Shown: positions 47,293 to 56,990 of the stretch, one piece after another
Layout: each line of letters starts with the position of its first letter
How positions within the stretch are numbered: the stretch's first letter is position 1
Source of the DNA: Ornithinibacillus caprae
GTDB lineage: Bacteria; Bacillota; Bacilli; Bacillales; Amphibacillaceae
Direction of reading: 5' to 3'
Length of the DNA stretch: 64,000 nt
Assembly: GCF_009728145.1 (NCBI RefSeq)
Contig: NZ_WOCA01000001.1
Coordinates: 310,001 to 374,000, forward strand
Position numbers and translations under genes: made by a program
The notes under the pieces: generated by a model
The model's input: only the letters and a program-made list of their open reading frames with translations
Database searches by the model: none
Told to the model about the DNA's origin: nothing

Positions 47293-47988
47293 TTAAAGAT
47301 TTGCAAGTTTTGCATGATAGCTGCAATGGTCACAACCTGAAAATATATTTTCAGTTTCAACAAGTTCTACATTTGTAAATAATGCTTCAAACATTCCTTT
47401 TAGAAATGCTTGATGCATATGGCACACAACTGATTGATCCTTGGAGGCTACTTCTTTGAAAGGACAATTATTTACTTGAAAAGTAATCGTATTATTACCT
47501 GGTTGATACGTAAAATTAGGATACATGCCTAAGATGATCCCAGCATCCTCTAGAATTTGAATTTTTTGTTCAGTTGATAGTGGTATAGTCGAGCTAGTTT
47601 GATATCGCTCCATAACTTGGGAACCATATTTTTTCCCTGTCTTAAAGAGAGCTTTTTTACCAGGCTCTCCTAACTCGATAAAAGCTTCTAAAGCTATAGA
47701 AGAAAGCATTTTGTAATCGCGATGTGGAAAATTTAATTCCACAACTTCATCCGAGAGACGATATAGCCTACTTGGTCTTCCACCTTTCCCAGTCTTCTGT
47801 GAAAAAGAAACAAGCAAATTAATATCTTCAAGCTTTGTTAAATGCAATCTTGCTACATTTGGGTGGATATCAAATTCATCAGCGATTTCAATAACAGTAA
47901 CATCTTTTCGGTGTTTAATAATATACTCATAAATATTAAACCTTGTTGGATCACTTAAGACGTTTGTAACCTTTAATGTGTTCTCCAT
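47293..47988 (-). CDS. Winged-helix regulator with four C-terminal cysteines
   Basis: 231 residues from ATG at 47988 after GAGGTGG. The N-terminal ArsR/DeoR-like winged helix (VLSDPTRFNIYEYI, DIHPNVARLHLTKLED) is followed by a wing (GGRPSRLYRL). The C-terminal sensor domain ends with cysteines in the order C-x13-C-x29-C-x2-C (NNCPF, VVCHMH, GCDHC). This layout recalls SufR-like Fe-S regulators. The target genes are unknown; it stands alone between yqgY and comG. Confidence 0.8.
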   Translation of the reverse strand: MENTLKVTNVLSDPTRFNIYEYIIKHRKDVTVIEIADEFDIHPNVARLHLTKLEDINLLVSFSQKTGKGGRPSRLYRLSDEVVELNFPHRDYKMLSSIALEAFIELGEPGKKALFKTGKKYGSQVMERYQTSSTIPLSTEQKIQILEDAGIILGMYPNFTYQPGNNTITFQVNNCPFKEVASKDQSVVCHMHQAFLKGMFEALFTNVELVETENIFSGCDHCSYHAKLANL

Positions 47989-48116
47989 TATGACCACCTC
48001 ACTATAATTATTACTTTAATTATAGTAAATATCTGTTATAAAGTGATCATTTAAGAGAATTTGTTGAAAAATGTACACAACTGAATTTGGTATTATTATT
48101 TGAAAGAAGATGGTAT

Positions 48117-48479
48117 TTATTCAGTTGAATTGAGATGTAATTGTTTTGTGAGTGTATATTTAGATTGATTCTCTGTTGTTATGTTGAGGTTAAGGAGGAT
48201 TTGATTTTCGTTCATATATAAATATGTTATTTGGGTATTTCCATTTGGAAATTCATATTCAATCGTTTGTTCTTCTGTAGTATAACCTAAATTTGCATAA
48301 TCGTTTTTAAACCTCGCTAACCCCATCTGAAATAGGGTCTCAATTTTAATATTCTCGATCACTTTGTCAGTTATCTGTACACTACTTTGAAACGTGTACG
48401 TATTTGCTAATACGATAATAAATACAAAAACAGAAATAAACATAACCGATGGTAAGATGAAACCTCTTTGACTATTCAT
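48117..48479 (-). CDS. comGG: Competence pseudopilin ComGG
   Basis: 120 residues from ATG at 48479, after AAAAAGGAG. A short basic leader (MNSQRGF) is followed by a hydrophobic helix (about 8-30) and a small soluble domain. It lacks the strict prepilin peptidase motif, as known for ComGG. It is the last gene of the comG operon, which builds the transformation pilus. Confidence 0.85.
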   Translation of the reverse strand: MNSQRGFILPSVMFISVFVFIIVLANTYTFQSSVQITDKVIENIKIETLFQMGLARFKNDYANLGYTTEEQTIEYEFPNGNTQITYLYMNENQILLNLNITTENQSKYTLTKQLHLNSTE

Positions 48480-48891
48480 AAATAATAAGCTCCTTTTTAT
48501 ATTGATCACCATGCATAGTAGTTAGTTTTATTTCTATTCCATAATGAAGCTGTTTAAAGTTTATTTGTTTTATATTTCTCACATATACTTCATGCCCTTG
48601 ATTGTTAACCTGTCTCCGTATAAGATCGTTATATTTTTTTATTGATGCAATTTCGCCAGTAGGCATTAATAGAGTGATCGATTCTGTAGTCACTTCCTCG
48701 ACATTTACAGCCTTGATCATCTCGTTTTGTATAATGTGAAAAAATTGTTGTATGGAAACTTCTTCGTAGTCAGATTCGTAATCAATGGTCTTAACTAGAT
48801 AGGCTAATAATGGGGTGATTATGGAAATTAATAAAAGTATAAACAGCATAGAATACATCGTAAACCCTTTTTCATTGTTCCTGATAACCAT
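48472..48891 (-). CDS. comGF: Competence protein ComGF
   Basis: 139 residues. The start at 48891 (MVIRNNEKGFT) overlaps comGE by 20 bases; a longer in-frame start at 48939 (GTG) or 48936 (TTG) cannot be excluded because the RBS is weak. GFTMYSMLFILLLISIITPLL is a pilin-like leader and helix. The remaining region matches ComGF-type minor pseudopilins. Confidence 0.8.
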   Translation of the reverse strand: MVIRNNEKGFTMYSMLFILLLISIITPLLAYLVKTIDYESDYEEVSIQQFFHIIQNEMIKAVNVEEVTTESITLLMPTGEIASIKKYNDLIRRQVNNQGHEVYVRNIKQINFKQLHYGIEIKLTTMHGDQYKKELIIYE

Positions 48892-49213
48892 ATAAACAAA
48901 TGGTTTCTTGTTTATTTTTGGCATTTTTCCAGTCAACACATCCTTTAATGAGATCTTCCTCTAATGAAAAATGAAATAGTAGTTGCTTGTTACCTAATAC
49001 CTCTTCTTTTGTATAAGGAAGTTCATAATCATCACTCCACAAATGAGGCTGCATTTCATCATGTAAAGTTAAGGTAATCATTCGGCGTTCTCGGATCGTT
49101 AATCGCTCTTTATCTAATAAGGAATTAATGGGAACAACTGTACCAACAATCAAAAGGACAATAGCTGTTGCTACAAGCACCTCTGTAACACTAAATCCAT
49201 CATTCTTTCTCAA
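48872..49213 (-). CDS. comGE: Competence pseudopilin ComGE
   Basis: 113 residues from TTG at 49213, which follows GGACGAGG; the frame opens earlier at 49234 within comGD. The leader GFSVTEVLVATAIVLLIVG holds the prepilin cleavage site and Glu5-like residue. The soluble part is small. It overlaps both comGD and comGF, showing tight coupling. Confidence 0.82.
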   Translation of the reverse strand: MRKNDGFSVTEVLVATAIVLLIVGTVVPINSLLDKERLTIRERRMITLTLHDEMQPHLWSDDYELPYTKEEVLGNKQLLFHFSLEEDLIKGCVDWKNAKNKQETICLYGYQEQ

Positions 49214-49667
49214 TATAACCTCGTCCTTTTCCAATTGGGAAAATTATTTTATATGTGTCAGTCTTTGTATGGATTGCTATCGTTCCAGCTTTTCGAATAG
49301 AACCATTAGCATTAAATGAAATAAAATCTAAAGTGCGTTTTTCAAGCGACCAGCCTGGAGGGAGTTTCCGAGTTGTACGGACTTCTTGTGTATTTCCAAG
49401 TATTATAGAATAGTATTCAGTATCTAATACCATACGATTGTAGTCATCGGAACCAATAGACATATTTTGTAAATATAATACATCGAATTGAAGGGTTTCA
49501 AAAAATTGTTTTTCTTGTTGATTGGAAATAACAGAAAGTACTATGGGTGTACATAGTAATAGCAGTATAGAATAGATAGAAAGCACCATCAATACTTCTA
49601 TTAGGGTAAATCCAAAGGGGGTGCCTTTAATACCATTAATTTGGGACAGATGCTTTACCGTTTTCAT
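49200..49667 (-). CDS. comGD: Competence pseudopilin ComGD
   Basis: 155 residues from ATG at 49667 after GAGGAT; further in-frame ATGs lie upstream at 49685 and 49682. The leader GFTLIEVLMVLSIYSILLLL contains the classic type IV pilin cleavage site. A longer soluble domain follows. It overlaps comGC. Confidence 0.87.
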   Translation of the reverse strand: MKTVKHLSQINGIKGTPFGFTLIEVLMVLSIYSILLLLCTPIVLSVISNQQEKQFFETLQFDVLYLQNMSIGSDDYNRMVLDTEYYSIILGNTQEVRTTRKLPPGWSLEKRTLDFISFNANGSIRKAGTIAIHTKTDTYKIIFPIGKGRGYIEKE

Positions 49668-49941
49668 AAATGATATCCTCATCATTTGGGCAAGTAGTTT
49701 GATCGGCTAGAAGATATCCTTCATCTATTAATTCATCTAAATTCACCGGAGTATGTCCATTATCGAGAAGGTAGGTATCAACCTGTGCTTGTACAACAGT
49801 AACTAAAGCGTCACATCCTTTATCAGATACTGACTTTGATTTATCGCCTAAGTTTGGGATAAACAGGATGATTAATACGGAAATAATCATTAATACAATT
49901 AGCATTTCTATTAAAGTAAAACCTTTATTATTTTTTAACAT
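49636..49941 (-). CDS. comGC: Major competence pseudopilin ComGC
   Basis: 101 residues from ATG at 49941, preceded by AAAGGAG. The leader KGFTLIEMLIVLMIISVLIIL matches the pilin processing site exactly. Two cysteines (GCDAL, TTCPN) can form the disulfide typical of ComGC. It is the main subunit of the transformation pilus. Confidence 0.93.
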   Translation of the reverse strand: MLKNNKGFTLIEMLIVLMIISVLIILFIPNLGDKSKSVSDKGCDALVTVVQAQVDTYLLDNGHTPVNLDELIDEGYLLADQTTCPNDEDIIYENGKASVPN

Positions 49942-49958
49942 AATGTAATCGTCTCCTT

Positions 49959-51014
49959 TTATATGGTATTCATTAATTGAAACATTGGCCACATTAATGA
50001 TAGATAGATAAAAATAATAAACGTGGCTAATATGATAAAAAATATAGGCTGAATATAAGTAAATATTTTAAGTATCTTTTGGTGAATTTCTTCCAGTAAT
50101 AATTCAGCATAAATGCTAAGATCCTTCTCTAAATTAAACGTATTGGTGTTTTTTTGAAAAATGATTGTTAGTTGTTTATCTAATAGTGGAATTTGTTTTA
50201 TTACATTTGTTAAATGAACTCCTGTACCTAAGTTTTTGTTCACATGTTTAGCGTAATGGGAGATAATAGGTAAGTTTTCCTGATTTTCTAAAGCATTAAA
50301 AATATCTTTTAAAGACATTCCAGTTTTTAATAGAGAGCTTAAATGAGTTGCGAATAAAAAAGAGGTTTGCATCCTTAAATAGCTTTTATATATAGGGATG
50401 GATTGATAAATGATAATGCGTTTTTCTATAGGAATACTTTTCTTTTTGTGAAGCCAAAAGATAACAGTTCCAACTACTAGTGCAAAAATAACTAAGGTGA
50501 AGTGATTCATAAAAGCAATAATCTCCATGGATAAATGGATACTTGTATTTGTCTCTGGATTGGTGTGGAACATATTTTCAAATGAAGGTAGAATAGTACG
50601 ATTTAAGAAGAATAATAAGAGGGAAAAGATAATAAGTAGGATGATGGGATAGCGAATTATTTGTTCAAATTTTTTGGTATAAGTGATGCGTTTTTGGTAC
50701 ATATCTTTGCACTTTACTAAGCTTTCTGATAAGTTTCCGCTTGATCTAGTAAATAATAAAAAAGAGGTGATGGAATGATGAAATCCTAAGCGGCTAAAAG
50801 CTTTGTCTATAGATTCTCCATTTTTTAGCATAAGGATCATTTGTTCTGCTTCTTTTACAAGTGATTGATCCCATTTAATGGTTTCCAATGCATCTAGTAG
50901 TGGATAACCACTTGATAATGATCGTTCAAGTCTGTGTAAAAATCGGAGTTGAAGGTCACTTTTTAGCGTTTTTTTCTTAAAAGGAGTAATACGTATCTTC
51001 TGAGATAAACCCAT
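49959..51014 (-). CDS. comGB: Competence pilus membrane platform ComGB
   Basis: 351 residues from ATG at 51014, eight bases after AGAAGG. It is a type II secretion F-family protein with helices near 125, 170 and 330 and LERSLSSGYPLLDAL and LKTGMSLKDIF repeats. It is the inner-membrane platform of the pilus. It overlaps comGA by 38 bases. Confidence 0.92.
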   Translation of the reverse strand: MGLSQKIRITPFKKKTLKSDLQLRFLHRLERSLSSGYPLLDALETIKWDQSLVKEAEQMILMLKNGESIDKAFSRLGFHHSITSFLLFTRSSGNLSESLVKCKDMYQKRITYTKKFEQIIRYPIILLIIFSLLLFFLNRTILPSFENMFHTNPETNTSIHLSMEIIAFMNHFTLVIFALVVGTVIFWLHKKKSIPIEKRIIIYQSIPIYKSYLRMQTSFLFATHLSSLLKTGMSLKDIFNALENQENLPIISHYAKHVNKNLGTGVHLTNVIKQIPLLDKQLTIIFQKNTNTFNLEKDLSIYAELLLEEIHQKILKIFTYIQPIFFIILATFIIFIYLSLMWPMFQLMNTI

Positions 51015-51987
51015 AAGCATAAGCCTTCTTTCGTAAATAATTAAACGAGTGTCGATGATCTTCTAGACTGGTACGTAATCCTTTTAATGTATTTTCTAAC
51101 AACGGACCGTCTAATAGTTCTAAAATGGCTGCACGTCTTTGTACCGACTGATTGATATTTATAGGTAGCAGCTGTATGGATGCTATTCCAATTAATGATT
51201 GTGCTAAATCTGAATTGCTTAGTCCCAATTCAAACAGGCGATGAATAGTACCAATCGTATTCTTAGCATGCAATGTACTTAGTACAAGGTGACCGGTTAG
51301 TGAGGCATCAAATGCAAATTTTGCTGTATGCTGATCACGTATCTCTCCGACCATGATAATATCTGGATCGTGTCTTAATGCTGCTTTTAAACCTGATTGA
51401 TACGTAATTCCTGCCTTTTCATTTATTTGCACCTGTAAAATATCATTCAGCTTCTTTTCAATAGGATCCTCGAGTGTTATGGTCTGGTAGGAGCTTTCTT
51501 CTAAAAGCGATTGTAGTAGAGCGTATAACGTAGTAGTCTTTCCACTCCCGGTTGGTCCAGTGAGCAAAATGAGACCTGAGGGGTTAGTTATCCATTTTTT
51601 TAATATAGATAGTTGATTTGGGAATAGAAAAAGTTGGTTTATTGGAATAGTTTCTTCTTGGGGTAAGATTCGTATTGCTAAGCTTTCCAATTGGTTGACG
51701 GGGAGGGTTGATAGGCGAAGAGCGAATTTTTCGGTGTCAACCTGATGCGAAATAGCACCATCCTGAGGTTTTCTAACTTCACCTATATCCATTCCTGCTG
51801 TAAACTTATAGTAGGTAAGCAGTAGTTCATATTGTGATGTTAGCATCGTTTTGTAAATTGTTCGTTTACCATGAATACGGAAATAGATATTTGTTTTGTT
51901 AGGGAATGGATAGAAATGAATGTCTGATGCTTGATGGGAGATTGCGGATAATAGAAGCTTTTCTGCAAATACTGCAGTGGGGTTCAA
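50977..51987 (-). CDS. comGA: Competence ATPase ComGA
   Basis: 336 residues, starting at TTG eight bases after AAGGAGGTG. It is a type II/IV secretion ATPase with Walker A GPTGSGKT (about 144-151), the Asp box, Walker B IIMVGEIRD and the His box HLVLSTLHA. It powers pilus assembly. All seven comG genes are present and intact on the minus strand; aroK is divergent. Confidence 0.94.
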   Translation of the reverse strand: MNPTAVFAEKLLLSAISHQASDIHFYPFPNKTNIYFRIHGKRTIYKTMLTSQYELLLTYYKFTAGMDIGEVRKPQDGAISHQVDTEKFALRLSTLPVNQLESLAIRILPQEETIPINQLFLFPNQLSILKKWITNPSGLILLTGPTGSGKTTTLYALLQSLLEESSYQTITLEDPIEKKLNDILQVQINEKAGITYQSGLKAALRHDPDIIMVGEIRDQHTAKFAFDASLTGHLVLSTLHAKNTIGTIHRLFELGLSNSDLAQSLIGIASIQLLPININQSVQRRAAILELLDGPLLENTLKGLRTSLEDHRHSFNYLRKKAYAYGFISEDTYYSF

Positions 51988-52091
51988 TGGAAGTGCACCT
52001 CCTTATTGAATTTTACTTACTTAAAAAACCATTCGACATAAATTGGCAAATTCCTTCTTTTTTAATTAATTTTTTTAAAAGGTGTGAAATT

Positions 52092-52631
52092 ATGGATAAA
52101 CTTTTTTTGATCGGCTTTATGGGAAGCGGTAAATCAACGGTAGGAAAGAAGCTTAGTCTAATTTTAAATACTTCGTACATAGATACGGATTCATTAATAG
52201 AGGAAACGTATCAAAAAAAAATACCAGCGATTTTTAAAGAGGAAGGAGAAAATGCTTTTCGCAAATATGAGACCGATATTTTACATACAGTGACAGCCGA
52301 GATCGTATCGACTGGAGGAGGCATTGTAGAGAAGGATGAAAATGTAAAATGGATGCAAAAAAATGGGGTAATCATTTATTTACAATCGAATTTTGATGAA
52401 ATCACTACTCGATTGGAGAAAGACTCCTTTAGACCATTATGGGATAAGAGTTTAGCCGATCGAAGAAAGTTATATATTAAACGAGTTATTATGTATGAAC
52501 AATACGCAGATCTTGTAATAGATACTACCCAAAAAGACATCGAAGCAATTGCACATGAAATCATTCATGAATATACGTATAACTACAAACCAAATCGTGA
52601 AAAATATAGGAAAGAAATTCTAAAAGGATGA
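52092..52631 (+). CDS. aroK: Shikimate kinase
   Basis: 179 residues from ATG at 52092, following AAAAGGTG; a long upstream extension runs antisense into comGA and is rejected. Walker A GFMGSGKST (about 8-16), shikimate-binding DTD and the STGGGI motif are all present, as is the lid SFRPLWDK. It performs the fifth step of the chorismate pathway. Confidence 0.92.
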   Translation: MDKLFLIGFMGSGKSTVGKKLSLILNTSYIDTDSLIEETYQKKIPAIFKEEGENAFRKYETDILHTVTAEIVSTGGGIVEKDENVKWMQKNGVIIYLQSNFDEITTRLEKDSFRPLWDKSLADRRKLYIKRVIMYEQYADLVIDTTQKDIEAIAHEIIHEYTYNYKPNREKYRKEILKG

Positions 52632-52636
52632 TTACT

Positions 52637-52816
52637 ATGTCAAATGATTATATTAGAACAATGACGGAAAAATTCGTTTCCTATATTGATTTACCTTTAG
52701 AGGAAAAAAGAAAAAGAAGAGAAACGTATAAAGCTAAAAAGCAGCAAAATAAACCAGTGAATCGATGGTTTGGTGCTATACCTTTAGCGATTAGAATTTC
52801 TTTTAAGAAAGAGTGA
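52637..52816 (+). CDS. yqzE: YqzE family protein
   Basis: 59 residues from ATG at 52637, seven bases after AAAAGGATG. It has the YqzE pattern MSNDYIRTMTEKFVSYID, then a Lys/Arg-rich helix and a short C-terminal hydrophobic stretch. It normally follows the comG operon in Bacillus; here it follows aroK. Function unknown. Confidence 0.85.
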   Translation: MSNDYIRTMTEKFVSYIDLPLEEKRKRRETYKAKKQQNKPVNRWFGAIPLAIRISFKKE

Positions 52817-52850
52817 TAGCAGGCCCAAATATGGACCTGCTATTTTTTTT
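52815..52850. terminator. Bidirectional terminator after yqzE
   Basis: ATAGCAGG pairs with CCTGCTAT, then T8; it also lies at the end of yqhG on the minus strand. Confidence 0.85.
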
Positions 52851-53640
52851 CTATATGATGGAATTCAGGTTTCAAGTAAAAAATTCCACCATTAATGACA
52901 GAGACTTCAATTTTGGGATGGTATCTGTCGGTGATTTCTTCAATTTCCTTTTGAATTCTTACTTCTTCTTGTTCGGTCTGGTCATGATAAAAATGCTTTA
53001 GTAATTCGATTTCTTTTTTTAGTTCCTTTAATGATTCTGTTGCCCAATGGTGTTCTTGGTTTTGAAGATAGTCATCTAAAACAGTTTTAATACGGTTGAA
53101 TCCACTCTCTACTTTAATTAATGGTGAGATGGTATAGCAATAATCAGATATTGCTGCTTGCAAATCGATTTGGTTTAATTGCTCCATCATCTCTGATTTC
53201 ATTACCCCGTTTACTAAGTTTAATCCAAGGGAGAATAGTTCATCCTTTTTCTGCTTCCCGATATAACTTATTTTTATATTTGTAACCAGCCATGGATGTA
53301 AGGCAGTATTTGTAGTCGCTTGAACACGTTGAAAAAGTTTGGTAAAACGTTCATTATTTTTTAAATGGTTTAATATTTGCTGTAGACGAGGGCTGCCAAA
53401 GTGAATTTTTTCCCCTTTTGGATCAGGGTGAGTTGGATTCGTACGTAATGTTAGTTGCATGGGATCACCTGGATGCCCCATTTTTTTAATGTAATGCCAA
53501 TAAAATGGACGATTCATTAAAGCTTTGTCCATTTCTTCTGTTAATTGTATTTGTAACAATCCATTCTCGTTGTTTAGGATTTTACAATGATGTGCAGTAA
53601 AATAATCTTCTAAAAATGAATTTAAGTTAGATATTGCCAT
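52840..53640 (-). CDS. yqhG: YqhG family protein
   Basis: 266 residues from ATG at 53640, with GAGGAG upstream. The alpha/beta protein has a coiled-coil C-terminal part (ELKKEIELLKHFYHDQTEQ). It matches B. subtilis YqhG, which is paired with the helicase YqhH. Overlap of 14 bases with yqhH suggests they act together. Function unknown. Confidence 0.85.
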   Translation of the reverse strand: MAISNLNSFLEDYFTAHHCKILNNENGLLQIQLTEEMDKALMNRPFYWHYIKKMGHPGDPMQLTLRTNPTHPDPKGEKIHFGSPRLQQILNHLKNNERFTKLFQRVQATTNTALHPWLVTNIKISYIGKQKKDELFSLGLNLVNGVMKSEMMEQLNQIDLQAAISDYCYTISPLIKVESGFNRIKTVLDDYLQNQEHHWATESLKELKKEIELLKHFYHDQTEQEEVRIQKEIEEITDRYHPKIEVSVINGGIFYLKPEFHHIEKK

Positions 53641-55285
53641 ATTGTTGTTGCTCCTCATGCTCAGTATTGTGAGTGTTACTAATAATGGAAGTTAAGTTAT
53701 CTAGTTTTATTTTAGCTTCACCAGTGGAAGATGAGTCATTAAAAATAGATTGAATCTCTGTCTCAAGGTCTTTAATTTCTAGTTCTGCAAGAATATCATC
53801 CAAATGACCAATTACTTGCTCAAATAAATTTATTTTTTCATAAAGAAGTTTCATAATATGCTCTTCAACCGTACCCTTTATGGCAAAATTATAAATATGA
53901 ACATCTTTTTCCTGTCCATAGCGATGAATTCGGCCAATACGTTGTTCTAACCTCATTGGGTTCCAAGGTAGATCATAATTAATCATATAGTTACAAAATT
54001 GTAGATTAATACCTTCGCCACCAGCCTCTGTAGCTATTAAGACTTGAGCGCGATCTTTAAACAGTTGTCTCATCCAATCCTTTTTCCTACGTTTAAATCC
54101 ACCTCTAAATGGAACTGAAGTAATGCCATGTTGTTGCAAATACCATTGTAAATAAAGCTGCGATGCACGGTACTCCGTAAATATTATTACCTTTTCATCT
54201 CCAATCTGTTTAATCAATTCTACTACTTTTTCCGCTTTTGCATGGTGTGGTAGCTGTTCAATCTTTTCTATAATTGGTTTCAAATAGTCTTGGTTATCAT
54301 TGTTTGCTAGTTTTTGTAAAGACAGATAACACGCTTCCCTTGAAGAACAAATCTCTCGAAGAAACGTTATTTTTGAAAAGGTTGAAAAAGGTTGAACGGT
54401 CGTATCTAATTGTCGGTATACTTCTTGCTCTTCTTCAGAAAAATCAACCCATACGGTTTCAATATGTCTTTTAGCATTATTTAACGAAGTCCCGTGTCTT
54501 GTATTACGAACCATTACTTTTTGTATGAGTTGCTTTAAGTAAATATCCTGATTTATTTTCTTACGATCCTTTCCATATTGTTGAACGAATGAATCATAGT
54601 TTCCTAAATGCCCAGGCTTTAGAATAGATACTAAGTTAAAGATTTCAATAAGTTTATTTTGAACTGGAGTAGCTGTTAATAGTAGGCAGTATTTTTTCTT
54701 TAAAGAACGAACGAATTCATAGTTTTTTGTTTTATGGTTTTTTAGTTTATGTGCTTCATCGATTAACAGAAAATCATAGTCAATATCCAATATAGCTTCA
54801 CGATGTGGATCTCGCTTTGCCGTATCAATTGATGAAACAACAATTTCATATTGATCCCAATTGTAGTTCTTTCGATGTGCAACAGCTGGAATATAAAATT
54901 TTTCATTCAATTCCTTTACCCATTGATTAACTAATGAAGCCGGTACGAGAATTAATGCTTTCTTGACTAACCCACGGATCATATATTCTTTTAAAATTAA
55001 TCCAGCTTCAATTGTTTTACCAAGACCAACTTCGTCAGCTAAAATCGCTCTACCATTCATTAGCTCAATAGCCTGCTTTGCCGTGTCAATTTGGTGAGGT
55101 AAAAACTCAATATTTGGAAGAAATTCTAATGCTCGTAAGCCATAGAATTCTTTTGTCATAGTTGTTTGTTCTGCTTGATAAGCCATATTAAAAAGTTCCC
55201 AAGATGAAAATGGTCCATCTTTTTCAAGGGAATTTTGTAGGTTTGAAATAAATGTTGAGTCGTAATTGATCGTTATGTTGTTCAT
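53627..55285 (-). CDS. yqhH: SNF2-type helicase YqhH
   Basis: 552 residues. SNF2/RapA-like motifs: I in LADEVGLGKTIEAGL, II in LIDEAHKLKN, III in LLTATPVQN, and the C-terminal motifs VIIFTEYRA, LIATEAGGEGINLQ and RIGRIHRYGQ. It is an ATP-dependent DNA or RNA translocase of unknown target. It is divergent from the gcv operon. Confidence 0.92.
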   Translation of the reverse strand: MNNITINYDSTFISNLQNSLEKDGPFSSWELFNMAYQAEQTTMTKEFYGLRALEFLPNIEFLPHQIDTAKQAIELMNGRAILADEVGLGKTIEAGLILKEYMIRGLVKKALILVPASLVNQWVKELNEKFYIPAVAHRKNYNWDQYEIVVSSIDTAKRDPHREAILDIDYDFLLIDEAHKLKNHKTKNYEFVRSLKKKYCLLLTATPVQNKLIEIFNLVSILKPGHLGNYDSFVQQYGKDRKKINQDIYLKQLIQKVMVRNTRHGTSLNNAKRHIETVWVDFSEEEQEVYRQLDTTVQPFSTFSKITFLREICSSREACYLSLQKLANNDNQDYLKPIIEKIEQLPHHAKAEKVVELIKQIGDEKVIIFTEYRASQLYLQWYLQQHGITSVPFRGGFKRRKKDWMRQLFKDRAQVLIATEAGGEGINLQFCNYMINYDLPWNPMRLEQRIGRIHRYGQEKDVHIYNFAIKGTVEEHIMKLLYEKINLFEQVIGHLDDILAELEIKDLETEIQSIFNDSSSTGEAKIKLDNLTSIISNTHNTEHEEQQQYGNI

Positions 55286-55427
55286 CCTACACTTCCTTTA
55301 TAATAAAATTAATAAGGTGTAATGGTAACAGTAGAAATATTTCATTCCCACTAGTTGTTTTGTTCACTTATGCAAGTAAAAAGATAGAAAATAATGTTCA
55401 GAAAAAAGACACAGGTAAGCGTTTATA

Positions 55428-55436
55428 TGGTATAAT
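55428..55436 (+). promoter_or_regulatory. Extended -10 promoter for the gcv operon
   Basis: TGGTATAAT gives an extended -10 element; no strong -35 is visible. Transcription would begin near 55443, ahead of the glycine riboswitch. Confidence 0.55.
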
Positions 55437-55519
55437 GAACGCGATTAAAAAATAGAGTTTTACATTCAATACATAGGTTAGTATAACCAAAATAATCATT
55501 TTTCATAAAAGGCGAATGA

Positions 55520-55733
55520 ATACAAGGGGAGAGATTATTTATAGCTACGTATTAAAAGCTATAAATAACGCCGAAGGAGCAAGCGTTAACACGTGAATCT
55601 CTCAGGCAAAAAGACTCTTGTAGGACGCAACTCTGGAGAGTGTTTACATCTTCATGTAAACCACCCACGAAGCAAGTATCTATCCCTCTATAGTGATGGT
55701 ATTCGGTAGATACGCAACTTTCTGGTTTAAGGA
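55520..55733 (+). ncRNA. Tandem glycine riboswitch
   Basis: The first aptamer has GCCGAAGGAGCAAGC, CTCTCAGGCAAAAAGAC and ACTCTGGAGAG; the second follows from about 55650 with CACGAAGCAAGTATC and TTTCTGGTTTAAGGACAGAG. Glycine binding by the pair normally turns on the cleavage system genes. The 55286-55861 gap holds this RNA, its promoter and a terminator. Confidence 0.92.
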
Positions 55734-55734
55734 C

Positions 55735-55773
55735 AGAGATTTTTCTGATTACAGTAAAATCTCTATTTTTTTA
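55735..55773 (+). terminator. Expression-platform terminator of the glycine riboswitch
   Basis: AGAGATTTT pairs with AAAATCTCT, followed by TTTTTTT. It competes with the aptamer 2 P1 region. Confidence 0.82.
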
Positions 55774-55861
55774 TGCTTAAAAATGGTGTTGTAAAGCAAC
55801 CACTATTGTTGAAAGGCTTTGCAAAACCATGTTTGCTAATCTTCAAAAAAGGAGTGGTGAT

Positions 55862-56974
55862 ATGAGTGAATTGAAGAGAACCCCTTTGTATCCTGTTTAT
55901 GAGAAATATGGTGCAAAGACAATTGATTTCGGTGGATGGGATTTGCCAGTTCAGTTTTCAAGTATTAAACATGAACACGAGGTAACAAGAACAAAAGCAG
56001 GTCTCTTTGACGTATCCCATATGGGAGAAATAGTCGTAAAAGGACCTGAAAGTCTAGCATTCTTACAGAAAGTTGTTACAAATGATGTATCAAAATTAAC
56101 ACCGAAGAAAGCACAGTATTCACTTATGTGTTACGAAAATGGTGGAACGGTTGATGACTTTTTGATTTACATGTTAGAAGAAGACCACTATTTATTAGTT
56201 GTTAATGCTGCGAATACAGACAAGGATTACGAGTGGTTAGTCGAACAAAACACGTATAGTGAACAAGAACTTACAATTATAAATGTTTCATCAGACTATG
56301 TTCAACTAGCTCTTCAAGGCCCACTAGCAGAAGAAATTTTACAAACAATTACAGAAACTGATTTAAGTCAGATTAAGTTTTTCCGTTTTGAAGAGAATGT
56401 GCATTTTACAAATATTCCATCCGGTGCATTGGTATCTCGCACGGGTTATACAGGTGAAGATGGATTTGAAATATATATAGATCCAGCTAGTGGGTGTGAT
56501 TTATGGGATCTATTATTGGAAGTTGGAAAAGATAAAGGACTTGAACCGATTGGGCTAGGTGCTAGAGACACATTACGTTTTGAGGCTAGTCTGCCATTAT
56601 ATGGACAGGAGCTATCAAAGGATATAACACCTATTGAAGCGGGTCTGAAATTTGCCGTAAAAATGGATAAGGCAGTAGATTTTATAGGTAAAGAAAGATT
56701 GAAGGAACAACTTGAAAATGGACCAGCAAGAAAAATTGTTGGAATTGAAATGATTGATAAAGGTATACCGCGTCACGGTTATGAAGTAACCCATGACGGT
56801 CAAGTGGTTGGATTTGTTACTTCTGGAACACAATCTCCAACTTTAAATAAAAACATCGGACTTGTATTAGTAAATGCAAATGTTACAGAAATAGGTACAG
56901 AACTTTCTGTACAAGTTCGTAAACGTACATTAAGAGCAAAAGTGATTCCTAAATCATTTTTAAAACACAACTAA
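55862..56974 (+). CDS. gcvT: Aminomethyltransferase (glycine cleavage T protein)
   Basis: 370 residues from ATG at 55862, after AAAGGAGTGG. It has the GcvT folate-binding fold with [21 protein letters not shown] and [12 protein letters not shown]. It transfers the methylene group to THF and releases ammonia. The first gene of a three-gene operon under the glycine riboswitch. Confidence 0.96.
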   Translation: MSELKRTPLYPVYEKYGAKTIDFGGWDLPVQFSSIKHEHEVTRTKAGLFDVSHMGEIVVKGPESLAFLQKVVTNDVSKLTPKKAQYSLMCYENGGTVDDFLIYMLEEDHYLLVVNAANTDKDYEWLVEQNTYSEQELTIINVSSDYVQLALQGPLAEEILQTITETDLSQIKFFRFEENVHFTNIPSGALVSRTGYTGEDGFEIYIDPASGCDLWDLLLEVGKDKGLEPIGLGARDTLRFEASLPLYGQELSKDITPIEAGLKFAVKMDKAVDFIGKERLKEQLENGPARKIVGIEMIDKGIPRHGYEVTHDGQVVGFVTSGTQSPTLNKNIGLVLVNANVTEIGTELSVQVRKRTLRAKVIPKSFLKHN

Positions 56975-56990
56975 AAGGGAGGGTATACAC

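Noticed and set aside
51906-52091. Extended N-terminus for aroK
   Set aside because: It runs antisense through the start of comGA; the conserved protein and RBS support ATG at 52092.
51988-52091. ComK boxes (AAAA-N5-TTTT) before comGA
   Set aside because: Only 6-of-8 matches were found, and the spacing between them does not fit the 8, 18 or 31 bases known for ComK sites.
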